A program made the position numbers and the translations under genes. Shown piece by piece: positions 6,652 to 10,454 of a stretch of DNA of 10,454 nt (positions within the stretch are counted from its first letter, which is position 1; every line of letters begins with the position of its first letter). The stretch spans positions 6,654 through 17,107 of the forward strand of contig NW_014012541.1 of NCBI RefSeq assembly GCF_000611645.1, in the 5' to 3' direction. Source of the DNA: Monoraphidium neglectum. Taxonomy: Eukaryota > Chlorophyta > Chlorophyceae > Sphaeropleales > Selenastraceae. The notes under the pieces were generated by a model that had not been told where the DNA came from, ran no database searches, and saw only the letters and a list, made by a program, of their open reading frames with translations.

Positions 6652-7162
6652 CCACTTGACAGGAAAGTCCCTGTGGCATGCACAATGGCAGCGGGAGCTC
6701 TGATCAGCGGCACGTCGGCTCGTGCTTCCAGGTTGGCTCAAAAGACGACGAGTCTGCTGCCGCTGCGCTGCGACTCCCCACACCATGGATACCTGCCAGT
6801 TTCTTCATTGGACGCGGGCGGTTCGCTTACATGCATGCCCACACCAACTTTCCTGATAATCAGAGCCGTGTTGTTGAGATTGAGTAGCAGCGGTTCACAG
6901 CATCCACGCGGATGCTGGAATTGCAGTCACGCTGCTGATGATGCGTGTCACGCAGGCGCTCCAAATCAACACGAACTTGCGGCAGCACACCAGGCACACA
7001 ACTGCATCGACTCATCTTTGCAAAGCGCACACACTCAGTTGACTCCTCTCACATTGTTATGCACCTTGATAAGTCGCACTCCATGCTTTGCATTCAAGCA
7101 AGCACTTCCTGCTAAAGCACGGCACGCAATGTCCCGAGCACACCCGCACCCTTGCAACCCTC
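6652..7162 (-). other. Probable HEN1 3' UTR and downstream spacer
   Basis: About 500 bp of mixed composition with no supportable ORF. The TGTAA candidate at 6827-6831 would end the transcript inside it. The remainder, to the TG tract, is spacer. Confidence 0.45.
6827..6831 (-). terminator. Candidate TGTAA polyadenylation motif for HEN1
   Basis: TTACA on the plus strand reads TGTAA on the minus strand, about 330 nt beyond the HEN1 stop at 7163. The stretch between is A/T-richer than the exons and has no supportable coding, as expected of a 3' UTR. Confidence 0.4.
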
Positions 7163-9694
7163 TCAAATCTGCTCCAACACATCGGGCATTGCTGAATCCC
7201 CCCCACTGCCCTGCATTCTCTCCCGGTCGCCTGGCAGCAAAGCAGCCACCTGCAGCGGCCCCCAGAAGCGCCGCAGGGGCGCTTTACCGCTGGCCGCGCC
7301 ACCACCCCCTGGCGCCTGCGCGCCCTCCTCCCCTCTCGTCTCCATGCCGGCGCTGCCAGCGCTGTGCACCCAAAGTGCGGCGTGCTGGGCAAACCCCACG
7401 CCGTGCAGCGGCTCCTGGCCGCCAGGTACGCCAGCCGGCGCGCTAGCGCGCAGCACCTCAGCCGTCAGCCCCTCCGCCGTCACCGCCGCCGCACCAGCTC
7501 CGGCTGCCCCAGGCTCTGACTCGCCCGCATCCGTCCCAGCAGTCCCTGCCAAGCCGCTGTTGACTGCCCGCCGTGTGTCGACGGCGGCCGCGGTGGAGGC
7601 GGCGGCCGCGGCGGCGGCTTTGCTCTCGGCGTCGCCGGGGGCGCGGCCCAGGCCAAACACAGCGACCTGGTACCCGCTTTCGCGGCCCGCATGCGCCGCC
7701 CACTCTGAGAACTCCGCCGCTGTCAGCTCGAACCGGTCAAAGCCGAAGCGCAGCGGCGCGCCACCCGGTCCGGCGGGGCCGCGGAGGGCGGAGGGGCCCG
7801 CGAGCTCCTGGATCACGGCGTTGAAGTCCCTGGGGGTGGGTGGGCGTGCGGGGTCGACAGGTTTTCGAGGGGGGACGCCAGGGTGCGAGCATCGGCGGGA
7901 AGCAGCAGGAACTTTTGCTGAAGGTCTCGAGCCAATGCACTAGAAACGGGACCTGTGCACGCACGCAGCGCGCTTGCAGCAAAACGCAATGCAATGCAAT
8001 GGATAAGATGCAACCCAACGATGACCCCAACAATCATCACTTTCGGTCACCTGTTTGGCGTCGTCACCAGCAGCACCCTCGGCCTCAGCCCACGCATCAC
8101 CGCCCTCATCAGCGACTCAGACGCCTCCCTCTGCCCCGCCATCTGCTCGACCGCCTCTGACATCACGCACACGTCACAGCCAGCCAGCCCTGCAGCTTCC
8201 CAACTGGCGGCCGCAGCAAGGGTCGGGTTGTCAATATCGCACTCGAACGCAGACAGCTCTGCGCGCCACGGCGCGGCGGCCGCGGCCGCGGCCGCTGCGG
8301 CGGCGTCAGCAGCCCCCACGGCGGCAGGGTCGACTGCAGTCGGCTCCGCGGGCGCCGGCCCGGCAGCGGGCACGGCGGCGGCGCCCGGCGCGTCAAGGCT
8401 CTGCAAACTGCTGCCGCCTGCGCAGCTGTCTTCGACAGACAGCGGCAGTGACGACACGCCCTCCAGGCCGCCGGTGCGCTGGGGCACCTGCAACGTGGCC
8501 GCAGGAGGCAGCGAGGCGCCGGGCACGGCAGGCGGCCCGGTGACACCAGAGACGATGGTTGCCGTCGGCGCCTGCTCAACCGCGCTGGCCCCGCCTCCGC
8601 TGTCCTTCAATGCTCCCACCTGTGCCAGCTCCTGCCGAGGTGGCTGCATGCCATTTGCTGAAGCGGGGGCATCTGCCGCGGCCGCGGCGGCCGCTGCGGC
8701 CTCTTTCCCGGCCACCAGCACGGTGCTGCACTGCAGCGCCCCCTCAACGGCGGCGACGGTGCGGTTCAGGCGGCCCATGGCCCAGTCGACCGCGGCCACC
8801 CGCTTCAGGGGCGTGAACGCGCAGTCCTTCAGCAGCGCCGATATCAGGTGCCCGCTGTCGCCGCCTGCGTGCAAAGGCCCACGGCAATTTGTGTTGAAGC
8901 TGTGCTTGTTGCCGTGGGATCAAGACTGCCCGGAGTTAGGAGGTCTGCCACCTCCATCAACCAAGGCGTCGCCGGCGCATTCCGAGCCCTTTGCCGCTCA
9001 AGACACCCACCCTTCATCTGCATGCTTGGGCATGCAGGGGCAAAAGCCAACAAGATGAGCGGCCCTGAGCAGAATGGGGTCCACCAGCCCCTGAATCGGC
9101 CAGCATGCACCCGGCCCCCGCCCGGCCGCCCGTTCACCTATCTGCACGAGGCTCTCCGCTCCCAACACCTGGACTAGGCCACCCGCCACCGCGGCCGCCT
9201 GTGCCCTGAGGGGCGGCTGGAACAGCGCACCCAGAGGGTCCGGCCGCCTGTCGCGCCGCCCGTAGCCGGCCCGGCCGCCGCCGCGGCCGCCGCGGCTGGA
9301 GGCGAGGCGGGAGGGGGCAGCGGCGGCGGCGTGGAAGCGCGTTGAGGACCGATGCATGTCCTCCAGAGATAGACTCGGTCAACCATCTCAATTCAGACTG
9401 GCAAAACAAGCTGTGAATGCACACTCTCCTGCCACGAGGTTTAGCAACAGCAGTGATGAGTGCGGAACAGCCGGGATACCCCACCAGCGGCGCCGCGACG
9501 CTCACCCCCACCGGCCGCCGCCGCCGCGCCCGCCGCCCCCCTCCTCCCATTCCTGGAGCTCTTCCTGCGCCCTCGGCGCGGCCGCTGTCAGTGGGGGCCG
9601 CGGGGGCGTGAGGGACAGCAGGGTGGCTGTGATGACCACGGGGCGGAGGCCGAAGAGGCCCAGGGGGTCGGGGCCCTCGAGGGCCAGGCGCGTC
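7163..9694 (-). CDS. HEN1: HEN1-like small-RNA 3'-terminal 2'-O-methyltransferase (5' partial)
   Basis: HEN1 adds a 2'-O-methyl group from SAM to the 3' end of miRNA/siRNA, blocking uridylation and decay. Exons: 9694-9506, 9295-9138, 8864-8051 and 7829-7163, all GT-AG (acceptors TGCCCAG, CCTCCAG, ACGCAG, CCCCCAG) with every phase consistent; 608 complete codons before the stop. Numbering from the first full codon: FQPPL at 88-92 (family FxPP motif), LVQIGGGDSGHL around 112-122 (SAM motif I), AAVD at 139-142, DVCVMSEAVEQM (family pattern LEVIEHM) with E352/E355/Q356, VTTPNRDFN at 382-390, FDRFELTAAEFSEWA from 417, and VGFAQHAALW near the end. Two Ala/Gly-rich insertions split the domain, at about 8690-8270 and 7640-7405. 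Both metal-ligand histidines of the family are replaced (Q356, D418). The first exon has strong GC3 and a VVITATLLSLTPP strand that could be the end of the plant PPIase-like domain, so more exons probably lie upstream. Family assignment is firm; the 5' end is not. Confidence 0.85.
9296..9505 (-). other. HEN1 intron (phase 2, 210 nt) containing an in-frame ATG
   Basis: The donor is GG|GTGAGCG and the acceptor, behind a long pyrimidine tract, is CGCCTCCAG|C; the codon GGC is rebuilt. Inside, an ATG at 9357-9355 is in frame with the next exon and preceded by an in-frame stop at 9381-9379. It could start a shorter form from an alternative first exon. Confidence 0.65.
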
Positions 9695-9752
9695 CTGGGC
9701 AGGATGCGTGATGTGTTTGTGATGCGTGAGTGCGTTACGGGTTGTTGGAGAA

Positions 9753-9897
9753 TGTGTGTGGGTGTGTGTTTGTGTGTATGTGGGCGTGTGCGTGTGCGCG
9801 AGCGTGTGTGTATGTGTATGTGCGTGTGCGTGTGTGCAAGTGCGTGCGCGTGCACGCGCGTGCGTGAGTGCGTGCGTGCGTGCGTGATTGCGCGTGG
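9753..9897. repeat. Second TG-rich tract, (TG)n and (TGCG)n
   Basis: About 145 bp of TG repeats with CG, TATG and (TGCG)n blocks, again with TG on the plus strand. It lies just upstream, in HEN1 sense, of the acceptor at 9695, so it is probably intronic and would be transcribed as CA-rich RNA. Less regular than the tract at 6449-6651. Confidence 0.9.
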
Positions 9898-10228
9898 TGC
9901 TTGCGGGGATTGAAGTGAGGTTGGGGCCAGTGCGGGGCTTGCATGGGTGATTTGGGGGTACCAGTGCCAAGGGAAGGATGGCTTGCAGTCTCTTGCACGC
10001 AGACCCGTGCCTGCTTGTGAACACCTGTCAGGGCAAACCCGACTGGGTCACGTTTGTATGCGCTGCCAGCAGCTGCAGGCACACGCCAGCGCATGCACGC
10101 ACAAGCAGCTGCAAGGGCCCGGGGAGACACCGGCTGTGCGGCAGCTGCTGGCTCACGTGAGTGCAGGTCAGACCTGTGCCGCTGAGCTGGCAGGCACGCA
10201 TAGCACCACTTATAGTAACACCGCGGGA

Positions 10229-10248
10229 CGCGCACTGAAGAGTGCGTG
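10229..10248. repeat. Hairpin with GAAG loop
   Basis: CGCACT (10231-10236), loop GAAG, AGTGCG (10241-10246): six perfect pairs, extendable by a G.U and a C-G pair to 10229/10248. It sits 4 bp before the next hairpin. Confidence 0.6.
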
Positions 10249-10252
10249 GGCG

Positions 10253-10298
10253 GCATAACCCCAGTGCAATTGGATTCGCTAGCGCACTTGGGTTACGC
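10253..10298. repeat. Imperfect 11-16 bp inverted repeat with a 16-nt loop
   Basis: AACCCCAGTGC (10257-10267) pairs with GCACTTGGGTT (10284-10294) with one mismatch. The stem extends outward through T-A, one mismatch, C-G and G-C. It shares the AGTGC/GCACT core with the hairpin just before it. Could be a structured RNA, a tiny MITE-like remnant or chance. Confidence 0.5.
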
Positions 10299-10454
10299 TG
10301 CTCGGCTTGAGACGGCGCAAGCGAGGGGGTCAACACCAACATGAGAACAAAAGGCAGCCCCTGATTCCAACGCACACCTGCGGAACACCGATCACCAAAT
10401 GCAGAAAATGTGCCGCACAAAGCAACCCTCGACCAACAAACCCACCCACCACAC

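Larger units (their letters stand above)
9898..10454. other. Unresolved 5' region of HEN1 (intron, upstream exon or intergenic)
   Basis: HEN1 needs at least one more upstream exon ending with two leftover bases. Minus-strand donor-like sites occur (ACAG|GTGTTC near 10027, CACAG|GTCTGA near 10174), but I found no segment with consistent phase, codon bias or homology. The only clear structure is the pair of hairpins at 10229-10299. A palindrome CAGGTC-A-GACCTG sits at 10164-10176. Confidence 0.4.

Noticed and set aside
6379..6786. Minus-strand ORFs made of His-Thr repeats (and plus-strand Val-Cys runs)
   Set aside because: They are translations of the (TG)n tract in every open frame. No flanking coding evidence.
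6301..7446. Plus-strand 381-codon ORF across the TG tract
   Set aside because: Runs through the repeat, the HEN1 3' UTR and antisense coding. Composition changes along its length and no domain is seen.
7152..7943. Plus-strand ORF opposite the last HEN1 exon
   Set aside because: Ala/Pro/Arg-rich mirror of the minus-strand coding frame.
7955..9058. Plus-strand 367-codon ORF opposite HEN1
   Set aside because: Antisense of a well-supported HEN1 exon and two introns. No start context or motifs.
8998..9357. Single-exon HEN1 start at the ATG at 9357 as the main model
   Set aside because: A better spliced exon (9694-9506) joins in the correct phase through a strong polypyrimidine acceptor at 9296. 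The ATG is kept only as a possible alternative start.
9735..10256. Minus-strand His/Thr-rich ORF over the second TG tract
   Set aside because: Same artefact of a dinucleotide repeat. The flanking residues show no codon bias or homology.
1..10454. CRISPR array, tRNA or rRNA genes, transposon with terminal repeats
   Set aside because: No regularly spaced repeats with unique spacers, no cloverleaf or rRNA signature noticed, and no transposase or paired terminal repeats. The repeats seen are microsatellites and one local duplication.

Overview
The window looks like nuclear DNA of a green alga (Chlorophyta). Four things point there: GC-rich coding sequence with strong third-position G/C in the best exons, many short GT-AG introns (about 150-270 nt), homopolymeric Ala/Gln/Gly/Ser runs inside proteins, and long (TG)n and (CAG)n tracts. 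Candidate TGTAA polyadenylation motifs and plant-type HEN1 features also fit. No species can be named from sequence alone. I assembled all gene models by eye from reading frame, splice motif and intron phase.

Layout from left to right. (1) A plus-strand gene cut by the left edge ends at 2129. Its exons carry two short motifs that resemble the C-terminal region of FANCM/Mph1/Hef DNA-repair helicases, followed by acidic runs and a textbook C4HC3 PHD finger. (2) A convergent minus-strand gene (4178 to 2403) has four exons whose phases all agree and encodes 400 aa. It has a DLYAGL motif, a coiled coil with an N-[MI]-S-S-L-x-K-T-A-type core and an Arg/Ser-rich tail, and resembles the N-terminus of FLASH/CASP8AP2, the histone pre-mRNA processing factor. 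(3) A 323-bp divergent promoter with two copies of ACGTCAGC separates it from (4) a plus-strand, apparently single-exon gene (4502-5260). That gene encodes an unrecognised 252-aa protein with an N-terminal GGARIGAGRKP motif, and its stop codon lies in telomere-like repeats. (5) A 1.9-kb convergent interval (5261-7162) holds a long CAG-rich array with 20 perfect CAG units, a possible minus-strand membrane-like ORF, and a TG/CG tract expected to form Z-DNA. (6) A minus-strand gene (9694 to 7163, 5' end not resolved) encodes a HEN1-type small-RNA 3'-terminal 2'-O-methyltransferase. (7) The right end (9695-10454) holds a second TG tract, probably in a HEN1 intron, and two adjacent hairpins; I could not place further exons there.

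The three recognisable genes all concern nucleic acids: DNA repair or chromatin, histone mRNA 3' processing, and small-RNA end protection. They are not an operon or an obvious pathway cluster. The most interesting points are a FLASH-like protein in an alga, a HEN1 in which both metal-binding histidines appear to be replaced (by Gln and Asp), and a FANCM-like C-terminus in the same frame as a PHD finger.
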